From NCBI RefSeq assembly GCF_007565055.1, contig NC_044553.1, positions 130,452,241 to 130,516,240 on the forward strand: a DNA stretch of 64,000 nucleotides, given 5' to 3'. The notes under the pieces are model-generated. The model saw nothing but the letters and a program-made list of their open reading frames with translations. It was not told the origin of the DNA and ran no database searches. A program made the translations under genes and the position numbers. Of the stretch, positions 38,501 through 50,200 are shown piece after piece; within the stretch, counting starts at the first letter, position 1, and each line of letters begins with the position of its first letter. The stretch is from Rhinopithecus roxellana. Lineage: Eukaryota; Chordata; Mammalia; Primates; Cercopithecidae.

Positions 38501-40326
38501 TGAATGCAACTCACAGAGTTACACGTTTCTCTTCAGTGATCAGTTTGTCAACACAGTTTTCTGGAAATCTGCAATTTAGTATTTCATAGCGCAATGAACC
38601 TTTCGGTGACAAAGGAAATATCCACATATGAAAACTAGAAAGAAGCTTTCTCAGGAGCTTCTTTGTGATGTGTGAATTCATCTCACAGCGTTACACTTAT
38701 GTTTCGTGGAGCAGTCCATTAACACTGTCTTTGAGGAAGCTGAGAAGGGCTTCCTTGGATCGCATTGAGGCCTACGCTGATAAAGAAAATTTCATCCGTT
38801 CAAAACTTGAAAGAAGCTTTCTGAGAAAACTTCTTTCTGATCTGTGAATTCATCTCACGTAGTGACAACCTATGCCTCAAGAAGCAGTTTGCTAACACAC
38901 TTTTCGTGGAATCTGGAAAGTGATATTCGGTAGCCCATCGGGGCCCATGGTGAAAAAGGAAATGTCCTCACATAATAACTACAGAGAAACTTTCTGACAG
39001 ATTGCTTTCTGATGTGTGACTTCATCACACAGAGTTCCACACTTCCCTTCTTGGAACAGTTTGTTATCACTGTTCTCGTGGATTCTGCAAAGGTATATTT
39101 GGGAGCTCATTGAGGGCTAGGGTGAACAAGGAATTATCCTCACATAACAACTAAAGAGAAGCTTTCTGAGAAACTGCATTGCAATGTGTGAATGCAACTC
39201 ACAGAGTTACACGTTTCTCTTCAGTGATCAGTTTGTTAACACAGTTTTCTGGAAATCTGCAATTTGGTATTTCATAGAGCTATGAACCTTACGGTGACAA
39301 AGGAAATATCCACAGATGAAAACTAGAAAGAAGCTTTCTTAGAAACTTCTTTGCGATGTGTGAATTCATCTCACAGAGTTACACTTATGTTTCTTGGAGC
39401 AGTCCATTAACACTGTCTTTGAGGAAGCTGAGAAGGGCTTCCTTGGATCGCATTGAGGCCTACGCTGATAAAGGAAATTTCATCCGTTCAAAACGTGAAA
39501 GAAGCTTTCTGGGAAACTTCTTTCTGATCTGTGAATTCATCTTACAGAATTACAACATATGCCTCAAGAAGCAGTTTGCCAACACACATTTCGTGGAATC
39601 TGGAAAGAGATATTTGGTAGCCCATAGCGGCCCATGTTGAAAAAGGAAATGTCCTCACATAGTAGCTACAGAGAAACTTTCTGAGAGATTGCTTTCTGAT
39701 GTGTGACGTCATCACACAGAGTTTCACCCTTCCGTTCTTGGAACAGTTTGCTAACACAGTTCTCGTGGATTCTGCAAATATATATTTGGGAACTCATTGA
39801 GGGCTAGGGTGAAAAAGGAATTATCCTCACATCATAACTAAAGGGAAGCTTTCTGAGAAACTGCATTGCCATGTGTGAATGCAACTCACAGAGTTACACG
39901 TTTCTCTTCAGTGATCAGTTTGTTAACACAGTTGTCTGGAAATCTGCGTTTTGGTATTTCGTAACGCAATGAGCCTTACGGTGACAAAGGCAATATCCAC
40001 AGATGAAAACTAGAAAGAAGCTTTCTTAGAAACTTCTTGGTGATGTTTGAATTCATCTCACAGAGTTACACTTATGTTTCGTGGAGCAGTCCATTAACAC
40101 TGTCTTTGAGGAAGCTGAGAAGGGCTTCCTTGGATTGCATTGAGGGCTACGCTGATAAAGGAAATTTCATACGTTCAAAACGTGAAAGAAGCTTTCTGAG
40201 AAACTTCTTTCTGATCTGTGAATTCATCTTACAGATTTACAACCTATGCCTCAAGGAGCAGTTTGCTAACTCTCTTTTCGTGAAATCTGGAAAGTGATAT
40301 TTGGTAGCCCACAGGGGCCCATGGTG
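35517..40326 (+). repeat. 28-monomer tandem duplication, copy 2 (4,810 bp)
   Basis: Matches 30711-35516 throughout, including rare variants such as CTTTGAAGAAGCTG (31175 and 35981 region), AAGAGGCCGTTTGC (32010 and 36818 region) and GACGTCATCAC (34898 and 39708 region). After 40326 the sequence returns to an unrelated tetramer variant. The duplicated length is an exact whole number of tetramers, as expected for in-register unequal crossing-over. Confidence 0.85.
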
Positions 40327-41239
40327 AAAAAGGAAATGTCCTCACATCATAACTACAGAGAAACTTTCTGAGAGATTGCTTTCTGATGAGTGACTTCATC
40401 ACACAGAGTACCACCCTCCCTTCTTGGAACAGTTTCCTAACACTGTTCTCGTGGATTCTGCAAAGGTATATTTGGGAGCTCATTGAGGGCTAGGGTGATA
40501 ATGGAAATATCCTCACATAATAACTAAAGAGAAGCTTTTTGAGAAACTGCCTTGCCATGTGTGAATGCAACTCAAAGAGTTACACGTTTCTCTTCAGTGA
40601 TCAGTTTGTTAACACAGATTTCTGGAAATCTGCAATTTGGTATTTCATAGCGCAATGAACCTTACGGTGTCAAAGGAAATATCCACAGATGAAAACTAGA
40701 AAGAAGCTTTTCTAGAAACTTCTTGGTGATGTGTGAATTCATCTCAGAGCGTTACACTTATGTTTCGTGGAGCAGTCCATTAACACTGTCTTTGAGGAAG
40801 CTGCGAAAGGCTTCCTTGGATCGCATTGAGGCCTACGCTGATAAAGGAAATTTCATCCGTTCAAAACGTGAAAGAATCTTTGTGAGAAACTTCTTTCTGA
40901 TCTGTGAATTCATCTCACAGAGTTACAACCTATGCCTCAAAAAGCAGTTTGCCAACACTCTTTTGGTGGAATCTGGAAAGTGATATTTGGTAGCCCCTAG
41001 GGGCCATGGTGAAAAAGGTAGTGTCCTCACATAATAACTACAGAGAAACTTTCTGAGAGATTGCTTTCTGATGTGTGACTTCATCACACAGAGTTCCACG
41101 CTTCCCTTCTTGGAACAGTTTGCTAACACTGTTCTCGTGGATTCTGCAAAGCATATTTGGGAGCTCATTGAGGGCTAGTGTGAAAAGGGAATTATCCTCA
41201 CATAACAACTGAAGAGAAGCTTTCTGAGAACTGCATTGC

Positions 41240-44200
41240 CATGTGTTAATGCACCTCAAGAGTTACACGTTTCTCGTCAGTGATCAGTATGTTAACACAC
41301 GTTTCTCTGGAAAGTCTTGCAATTTGGTATTTCATAGCGCAATGAACCTGACGGTGACCAAGGACAATTACCAGCAGATGAAAACGATAAGAGGCTTTCT
41401 AGGAAACTTGCTTGGTGATGTGTGAATTCATCTCACAGAGTTACACTTATGTTCTGTGGAGCAGTCCATTAACACTGTCTTTGAGGAAGCTGAGAAGGGC
41501 TTCCTTGGATCGCATTGAGGCTACACTGATAAAGGAAATTTCATCCGTTCAAAACGTGAAAGAAGCTTTCTGAGAAACTTCTTTCTGATCTGTGAATTCA
41601 TCTCACAGAGTTACAACCTATGCCTCAAGAAGCTGTTTGCTAACACTCTCTGTTCGTGGAATCTGAAGTGATATTGTAGCCCTAGGGCCCATTGTGAAAA
41701 AAGGATAATGTCCTCCATAGTACTACCAGAGAAACGTTCTGAGAGATGCTTTACTGATGTGTGCGTCATCACACAGAGTTCACCCTTCCGCTTCTTGGAA
41801 CAGTTGCTAACACTGTTCTCGGGATTCTGCAAAGGTATATTTGTAGGGAAGAGCTCATTGAGGGCTAGGATAAAAGGAATATCCTCACATAATACCTAAA
41901 GAGAGCTTGTCGGAAAAGCACTTGCCATGTTGAATGCAACTCACAGAGTTACACCGTTTCTCTCAGTGATCAGTTTGTTAACACAGTTTTCTGAAATCGC
42001 AATTTGGTATTTCATAGCGCAATAACCTGACGGTGACAAAGGAATATCCACAGATGAAAACTAGAAAGAAGCTTTCTTAGAAAGCTTCTGGTGATGTGTG
42101 AATTCATCTCAAGAGTTACACTTTATGTTTCGTGGAGCAGTCCATTAACACTGTCTTTGAGGAAGCGAGAAGGCGTCCTTGGATCGCATTGAGGCCTACG
42201 TGATAAAGGAAATTTCACCGTTCTAAACGTGAAAGAAGCTTTCTGAGAACTCTTCTTCTGATCTGTGAATTCATCTCACAGAGTACAACCTATGCCTCAA
42301 AGCAGTTTGCTAACACTCTTTCGTGGAATCTGGAAAGTGATATGTAGCCCCTAGGGGCCCATGGTGAAAAAGGAATGTCCTCACATATACTACAGAGAAC
42401 TTTCTGAGAGATTGCTTTCTGATGTGTGACTTCATCACACAGAGTTCACCCTTCCCTTCTTGGAACAGTTGCTAACACTGTTTCGTGGATTCTGCAAAGG
42501 TATATTTGGGAGCTCATTGAGGGCTAGGGTGATAAAAGAATTATCCTCACATAAACTAAGAGAAGCTTTCTGAGAAACTGAATGCCATGTGTGAATGCAA
42601 CTCACAGAGTTACACGTCTTCTCTCAGTGATCATTTGTTTTAACACAGTTTCTGGAAATCTGCAATTTGGTATTCTTACGCAATAGAACCTACGGTGACA
42701 AAGAAATATCCACAGATGAAAACTAGAAAGAAGCTTTCTTGAGAAACTTCTTGGTGATGTGAATTCATCTCACAAGGTTAACTTATTTTCTGGGAGCAGT
42801 CCATTACACTGTCTTGAGGAAGCTGAGAAGCTTCCTTGGATCGCATTGAGGCCTACGCTGATAAAGGAAATTTCATCCGTTCAAAACGTGAAAGAAGCTT
42901 TCTGAGAAACTTCTTTCTGATCTGTGAATTCATCACAGAGTTACAACCTATGCCTCAAGAAGCAGTTTGCTAACACTCTTTTCGTGGAATCTGGAAAGGA
43001 TATTTGGTAGCCCTAGGGGCCCATGGTGAAAAGGAAATGTCCTCACTAATCTACAGAGAAACTTTCTGAGAATTGCTTTCGATGTGTGACTTCTTCACAC
43101 AGTTCCACCCTTCCCTTCTTGAACCGTTTTGCTACACTGTTCTCGTGGATTCTGCAAAGTTATTTGGAGCCATTGAGGTGAGGGTGAAAAAGGAATTATC
43201 CTCACATAACAACTAAAGAGAAGCTTTCTGAGAAACTGCATTGCCCTGTGTGAATGCATCACAGAGTTACACGTTTCTCTCAGTGATCAGTTTTGTTAAC
43301 ACAGTCTCTGAAATCTGCAATTTGGTATTTCATAGGCAATGAACCTACCGGTGACAAGGAAAATATCCACAGATGAAAACTAAAAAAGCTTTCTGAGAAC
43401 TTCTGGTGATGTGTGATTCTCACAGGTTACACTTATGTTTGGAGCAGCCATTAACACGTCTTTGAGGACTGAGAAGGGCTTCCTTGGATCGCATTGAGGC
43501 CTACGCTGATAAAGGAATTTCATCCGTTCAAAACTTGAAAGAAGCTTTCTGAAAACTTCTTTCTGATCTGTGAATTCATCTCACAGAGTTACACTACCCA
43601 AGAAGCAGTTTGCAACACTCTTTTCGTGGAATCTGGAAAGTGAATTTGGTAGCCATAGGGCCCATGGTGAAAAAGGAAATGTCCTCACATAATAACTACA
43701 GAAGATTTCTGAGAGATTGCTTTGTGTTGTGCTTCATCCACAGAGTTCCACCCTTCCCTCTTGGAACAGTTGCTAACACTGTTCTCGGGATTCTGCAAGG
43801 TGTTTTGGGAGCTCATTGAGGGCTAGGGTGAAAAAGGAATTATCCTCACATACACTAAGAGAAGCTTTCTGAGAAACTGATTGCCATGTGTGAATGCAAC
43901 TCACAGAGTTACAGTTCTCTTCAGTGATCAGTTTTGTTAACACAGTTTCTGGAAATCTGCAATTGGTATTTCATAGCGCAATGAACCTGAACGGGTGACA
44001 AAGGAAATATCCACAGATGAAACTAGAAAGATTTCTTGGAAACTTCTGGGATGTGTGAATTCATCTCACGAAGTTACACTTATGTTTCGTGGAGCAGTCC
44101 ATTACACTGTCTTGAGGAAGCTGAGAAGAGCTTCCTTGGATCGGCATTGAGGCCTACGCTGATAAGGAAATTTCAATCCGTTAAAACGTGAAAGAAGCTT

Positions 44201-47200
44201 TCTGAGAAACTTCTTTCTGATCTGTGAATTCACCTCACAGAGTTACAACCTATGCCTCAAAGCAGTTTGCTACACTCTTTTCGTGGAATCTGGAAAGTGA
44301 TATTTGGTAGCCCCTAGGGGCCCATGTGAAAAAGGAAATTTCCTCACATAATAACTACAGAGAAACTTTCTGAGAGATTGTTTTCTGATGTGTGACTTCT
44401 TCACACAGAGTTCCACCCTTCCCTTCTTGGAACAGTTGCTACACTGTTCTCGTGGATTCGTCAAGTATTTTGGGAGCTCATTGAGGGTAGGGTAAAAAGG
44501 AATTATCCTCACATAAAACTAAAGAGAAGCTTTCTGAGACTGCATTGCCATGTGTGAATGCAACTCACAGAGTTACACGTTTCTCTTCAGTGATCAGTTT
44601 GTTAACACAGTTTTGAAATCTTCATTGTTTTCATAGGCAATGAACCTAACGGTGACAAAAATATCCACAGATAAAACTAGAAAAAAGCTTTTCTGAAACT
44701 TCTGGGTGATGTGTGAATTCATCTCACAGAGTTACACTTATGTTTCGTGGAGCATCCATTAACATGTCTTTGAGAAGCTGAGAAGGGCTTCTTGTGGATC
44801 GCATTGAGCCTAGCCTGATAAAGGAATTTCATCCGTTCAAAACTGTGAAAGAAGCTTTCGAGAAACTTCTTTCTGACTGTGAATTCATCTCACAAGTTAC
44901 AACCTATGCCTCAAAGCAGTTTGCTACACTCTTTTCGTGGAATCTGGAAAGTGATATTGGTAGCCATAGGGGCCCAGGTGAAAAGGAAATGTCCCACATA
45001 ATACTACAGAGAACTTTCTGAGATTCTTTTGATGTGTGACTTCATCACACAGAGTTCCACTTTCCCTTCTTGGAACAGTTTGCTAACACTGTTCTCGTGG
45101 ATTCTGCAAAGGTATATTTGGGAGCTCATTGAGGGCTAGGGTGAAAAAGGAAGTATCCTCACATAAAACTAAAGAGAAGCTTCTGAGAAACTGCATGCCA
45201 TGTGTGAATGCAACTCACGGTTACACGTTTCTCTTCATTGATCAGTTTGTTAACACAGTTTTCTGGAATCTGCAATTTGGTATTTCATAGCGCAATGAAC
45301 CTTACGGTGACAAAGGAAATCTCACAGAGAAAACTAGAAAGAAGCTTTCTAGAAACTTCTTGGTGATGTGTGAAGTTCATCTCAGAGTTACACACTTATT
45401 TTCGTGGAGCATCCATTAACACTGCTTTGAGGAAGCTGAGAAGGGCTTCCTTGGATCGCATGGAGCCTACGCTGATAAAGGAAATTTCATCCGTTCAAAA
45501 CTGAAAGAAGCTTTCTGAGAAACTCTTTCTGATCTGTGAATTCATCATCACAGAGTTACACCTATGCCTCAAGAGCAGTTTGCTAACACTCTTTTCGGAA
45601 TCTGGAAAGTGATTTTGGTAGCCCCTAGGGCCCATGGTGAAAAGGAATGTCCTCACATATAACTACAAGAACTTTCTGAGAGATTGCTTTCTGATGTGTG
45701 ACTTCATCACACAGATGTTCACCCTTCCTTCTTGGAACTTTGCTAACACTTTTCGTGGATTCTGCAAGGTTATTTGGAGCTCTTGAGGCGGGTGAAAAGG
45801 GATTATCCTCACATAACTGAAAAGCTTTCTGAGAAACGCATTGCCATGTGTGAATGCAACTCACAGAGTTACACGTTTCTCTTCAGTGATCAGTTTGTTA
45901 ACACAGTTTGTCGGAAATCTGCAATTTGGTATTTCATAGCGCAATGACTTACGGTGACAAAGGAATATCCACAGATGAAACTAGAAAGAAGCTTTCTAGA
46001 AACTTCTTGTGATGTGTGAATTCATCTCACAGAGTTACACTTTGTTTCTGGAGCGTCCATTAACACTGTCTTTGAGGAAGCTGAGAAGGGCTTCCTTGGA
46101 TCGCATTGACCTACGCTGATAAAGGACATTTCATCCTTCAAAACGTGAAAGAAGCTTTCTGAGAAACTTCTTTCTGATCTGTGAATTCCTCTACAAATTT
46201 ACAACATATGCCTCAAAGCAGTTTGCAACACCTTTTCGTGGAATCTGGAAAGGATATTGGTAGCCCATAGGCCCATGGTGAAAAAGGAAATGTCCTCACA
46301 TATATACAAGAGAAACTTTCTGAGAGATTGCTTTCTGAGTGTGTGACTCATCACACAGAGTTCCACCCTTCTTCTTGGAACAGTTTGCTAACACGTTCTC
46401 GTGGATTCTGCAATATATATTTGGGAGCTCATGAGGGCTGGGTGAAAAGGAATTATCCTCACATAATAACTAAAGAGAAGCTTTTCTGAGAAACTGCTTG
46501 CCAGTGTGAATGCAACTCAAAAGTTACACTTTCTCTTCAGTGATCAGTTGTTTAACACATTGTCTGAATCTGCTTTGGTATTTCTAGCGCAATGAACCTT
46601 ACGGTGACAAAGGAATACCACAGATGAAAACTAGAAAGAAGCTTTCTTAGAAACTTCTTGGTGATGTGTGTGAATTCATCTCACAGAGTTACACTTATGT
46701 TTCGTGGAGCATTCCATTAACACTGTCTTTGAGGAAGCTGAGAAGGGTTTCCTTGGATGCATTGAGGCTACCTGATAAGGAAATTCATGTTCAAAACGTG
46801 AAAGAAGCTTTCGTGAGAAACTCTTTCTGATCTGTGAATTCATCTACAGATTACAACCTATGCCTCAAGAAGCAGTTTGCTAACCTTTTTCGTGAAATCT
46901 GGAAAGTGATTTGGTAGCCCACAGGGGCCCATGGTGAAAAAGGAAATGTCCTCACATATAACTACAGAGAACTTTCTGAGAGATTGCTTTCTTGAGTGAC
47001 TTCATCACACAGAGTTCCACCCTCCCTTCTTGGAACAGTTTCCTACCACTGTTTCGTGGATTCTGCAAAGGTATATTTGGGAGCCCATTGAGGGCTAGGG
47101 TGATAAGGAATATCCTCACATAATAACTAAAAAGAACTTTTTGAGAAACTGCTTGCCATGTGTGAATGCACCTCACAGAGTTCCGTTCTCTTCAGTGATC

Positions 47201-50200
47201 AGTTTGTTAACACAGTTTCTGGAAATCTGCAATTTGGTATTTCATAGCGGCAATGAACCTACGGTGCAAAGGAAATACCCACAGATGAAAACTAGAAAGA
47301 AGCTTTCTAGAACTTCTTGTGATGGTGAATTCATCTCAAGGTTACACTTATGTTTCGTGGAGCAGTCCATTAACACTGTCTTTGAGGAAGCTGGAAGAGG
47401 CTTCCTTGGATCGCATTGAGGCCTACGCGAGATAAAGGAAATTTCATCCGTTCAAAACGTGAAAGAAGCTTTGAGAAACTTCTTTCTGATCTGTGAATTC
47501 ATCTCACAGAGTTACAACTATGCCTCAAAATCAGTTTGCAACACTCTTTTGTGGAATCTGGAAAGATATTTTGGTAGCCCTAGGGGCCAGGTGAAAAAGG
47601 ATGTCCTCACATATAACTACAGAGAAACTTCTGAGAGATTGCTTTTCTGATGTGTGACTTCATCACACAGGTTCCACCTTCCTTCTTGGAACAGTTTGCT
47701 ACACTGTTCTCGTGGATTCTGCAAGGATATTTGGGAGCTCATTGAGGCTTTGTGAAAAGAATTATCCTCACATCATAACTAAGAGAAGCTTCTTAGAAAC
47801 TGCATTGCCATGTGTGGCAACTCAAGAGTTACACGTTTCTCTTCAGTGATCAGTTTGTTAACACAGTTTTTCTGGAATCTGCAATTTGGTATTTCATAGC
47901 GCAATGAACCTGACGTGACAAAGGAATATCCACAGATGAAAACTAGAAAGAGAGCTTTCTTAGAACTTCTTGGTTATGTGAATTCATCTCAGAGTTACTT
48001 AGTTTCTGTGGAGCAGTCCATTAACACTGTCTTTGAGGAAGCTGAGAAGGGCTTCCTTGGATCGCATTGAGGCTACACTGATAAAGGAAATTTCATCCGT
48101 TCAAAACTGAAAGAAGCTTTCTGAAACTTCTTTCTATCTGTGAATTCATCTCACAGAGTTACAACCTATGCCTCAAGAAGCAGTTGCTAACACTCTTTCG
48201 TGGAATCTGAAAGTGATATTGGTAGCCCTAGGGCCCATTTGAAAAAGGAATGTCCTCACAATACTACAGAGAAACTTCTGAGAGATTGCTTCTGATTGTG
48301 TACTTCTCACACAGAGTTCCACCTTCCCTTCTTGGAACAGTTTGCTACACTGTTCGTGGATTCTGCAAGTATATTTGGGAGCTCATTGAGGGCTAGGTGA
48401 AAAAGAATTATCCTCACATAACAACTAAAGAGAAGCTTTCTGAGAAACTGATTGCCATGTGTGAATGCAACTCACAGAGTTACACGTTTCTCTTCAGTGA
48501 TCAGTTTGTTAACAGTTTCTGGAAATCTGCAATTTTGTATTTCTAGCGCAAAGACCTTACGTGAACAGGAAATATCCACAGATGAAACTAGAAAGAAGCT
48601 TTCTTGAAACTTCTTGGTGATTGTGAATTCATCTCACAGAGTTACACTTATGTTTCTGGAGCAGTCCATTAACATGTCTTTGAGAAGCTGAGAAGGCTTC
48701 CTTGGATCGCATTGAGGCTAGCTGATAAAGGAAATTTCATCCGTTCAAACGTGAAAGAAGCTTTCTGAGAAACTTCTTTCTGATCTGTGAATTCACTCAG
48801 AGAGTTACACCTATGCCTCAGAAGCATTTGCAACACTCTTTTCGTGGAATCTGGAAGTGATCTTTGGTAGCCCCTAGGGGCCCTGGTGAAAAAGGAATGT
48901 CCTCACAATAACTACAGAGAAACTTCTGAGAGATTGCTTTCTGATGTGTGACTCATCACACAGAGTTCCACCCTTCCCTCTTGAACAGTTTGCTAACACT
49001 GTTTTCGTGGATTCTGCAAGGTTATATTGGGAGCTCATTGAGGGCGGGTAAAAAAGAATTATCCTCACATAACACTAAAGAAGCTTCTGAGAAACTGCAT
49101 TGCCATGTGTGAATGCAACTCAAAGAGTTACCGTTTCTCTTCAGTGTCATTTGTTAACCAGTTTTTCTGGAAATCTGCAATTGGTATTCATAGCGCAATG
49201 AACTACGGTGACAAATGAATATCCCACAGATGAAAACTAGAAAGAAGCTTTCTTAGAAACTTCTTGGTGATTGTGAATTCATCTCAAGAGTTACATTATG
49301 TTTTCGTGGGAGCAGTCCTTAACATGTCTTTGAGGAAGCTGAGAAGGGCTTCCTATCGCATTGAGGCCTACGCTGATAGAAATTCATCCGTTAAACGTGA
49401 AGAACTTCTAAAGGAAAAGAACTAATCAGAAAGAAGGAAGGGGAATAGAATTGGACTTGAGGAACAGGAAGGAAATTCGTCAAATGTGAAGAAAGGTTTT
49501 GAGAACTCTTTCTGATGTGAACTTCATCCACAGAGATCAACCTATCCCTCAAGACAGTTTGCTAACACTTTTCGTGGATCTGAAAGTGATATTGGAGCCC
49601 CTAGGGCCTAGGTGAAAAGGTAATGTCCTACATAATAACTAAGAGAACTTTCTGAGAGATTGCTTTCTGATGTGTGACTTCATCACACAGAGTTCCACCT
49701 TCCCTTCTTGAACAGCTTGTAACACTGTTTCTCGTGGATTCTGCAAAGGTATATTTGGGACTCATTGAGGGCTAGGGTGAAAAAGGAATTATCCTCACAT
49801 AACAACTAAGAGAAGCTTTCTGAGAAACTGATTGCCATTGTGAATGCAACCAAGAGTTACACTTCTCTTCAGTGATAGTTTGTTAACACATTTTTCTTGG
49901 AATCTGCATTGTATTTCATAGCGCAATGAACTGACGGTGACAAAGGAAATATCCACAGATGAAACTAGAAAAAGGTTTTTCTAGAAACTTCTTGGTGATG
50001 TGTGAATTCATCTCACAGAGTTACAACTTATGTTTCGGAGCAGTCCATTCACCTGTCTTTGAGGAACTGGAGGACTTCCTTGGATCACATTGAGGCCTAG
50101 GCTGATATAAGGAAATTTCATCCGTTCAAAACGTGAAAGAAGCTTTCTGAGAAACTCTTTCTGATCTGTGAATTCACCTCACAAGTTACACCTATGCCTC

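Larger units (their letters stand above)
24535..41239 (+). repeat. Alpha-satellite array 3, tetrameric HOR (A-B-C-D, ~686 bp), clean part
   Basis: About 24 tetramers on the + strand. A, B and C correspond to the trimer monomers but with fixed differences: GTTAACACAG and GCAATTTGGTATTTC in A, GAGGAAGCTGAGAAGGGC and GGATCGCATTG in B, GTGAATTCATCTC and GGAATCTGGAAAGTG in C. D is an extra monomer starting TTCTGAGAGATTGCTTTCTG with GTGACTTCATCACACAG and GTTCCACCCTTCCCTTC. Units differ from each other more than trimer units do, apart from a recent 4.8-kb duplication. The first 1.8 kb (about 24.5-26.3 kb) has extra indels. No gene is present. Confidence 0.95.
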
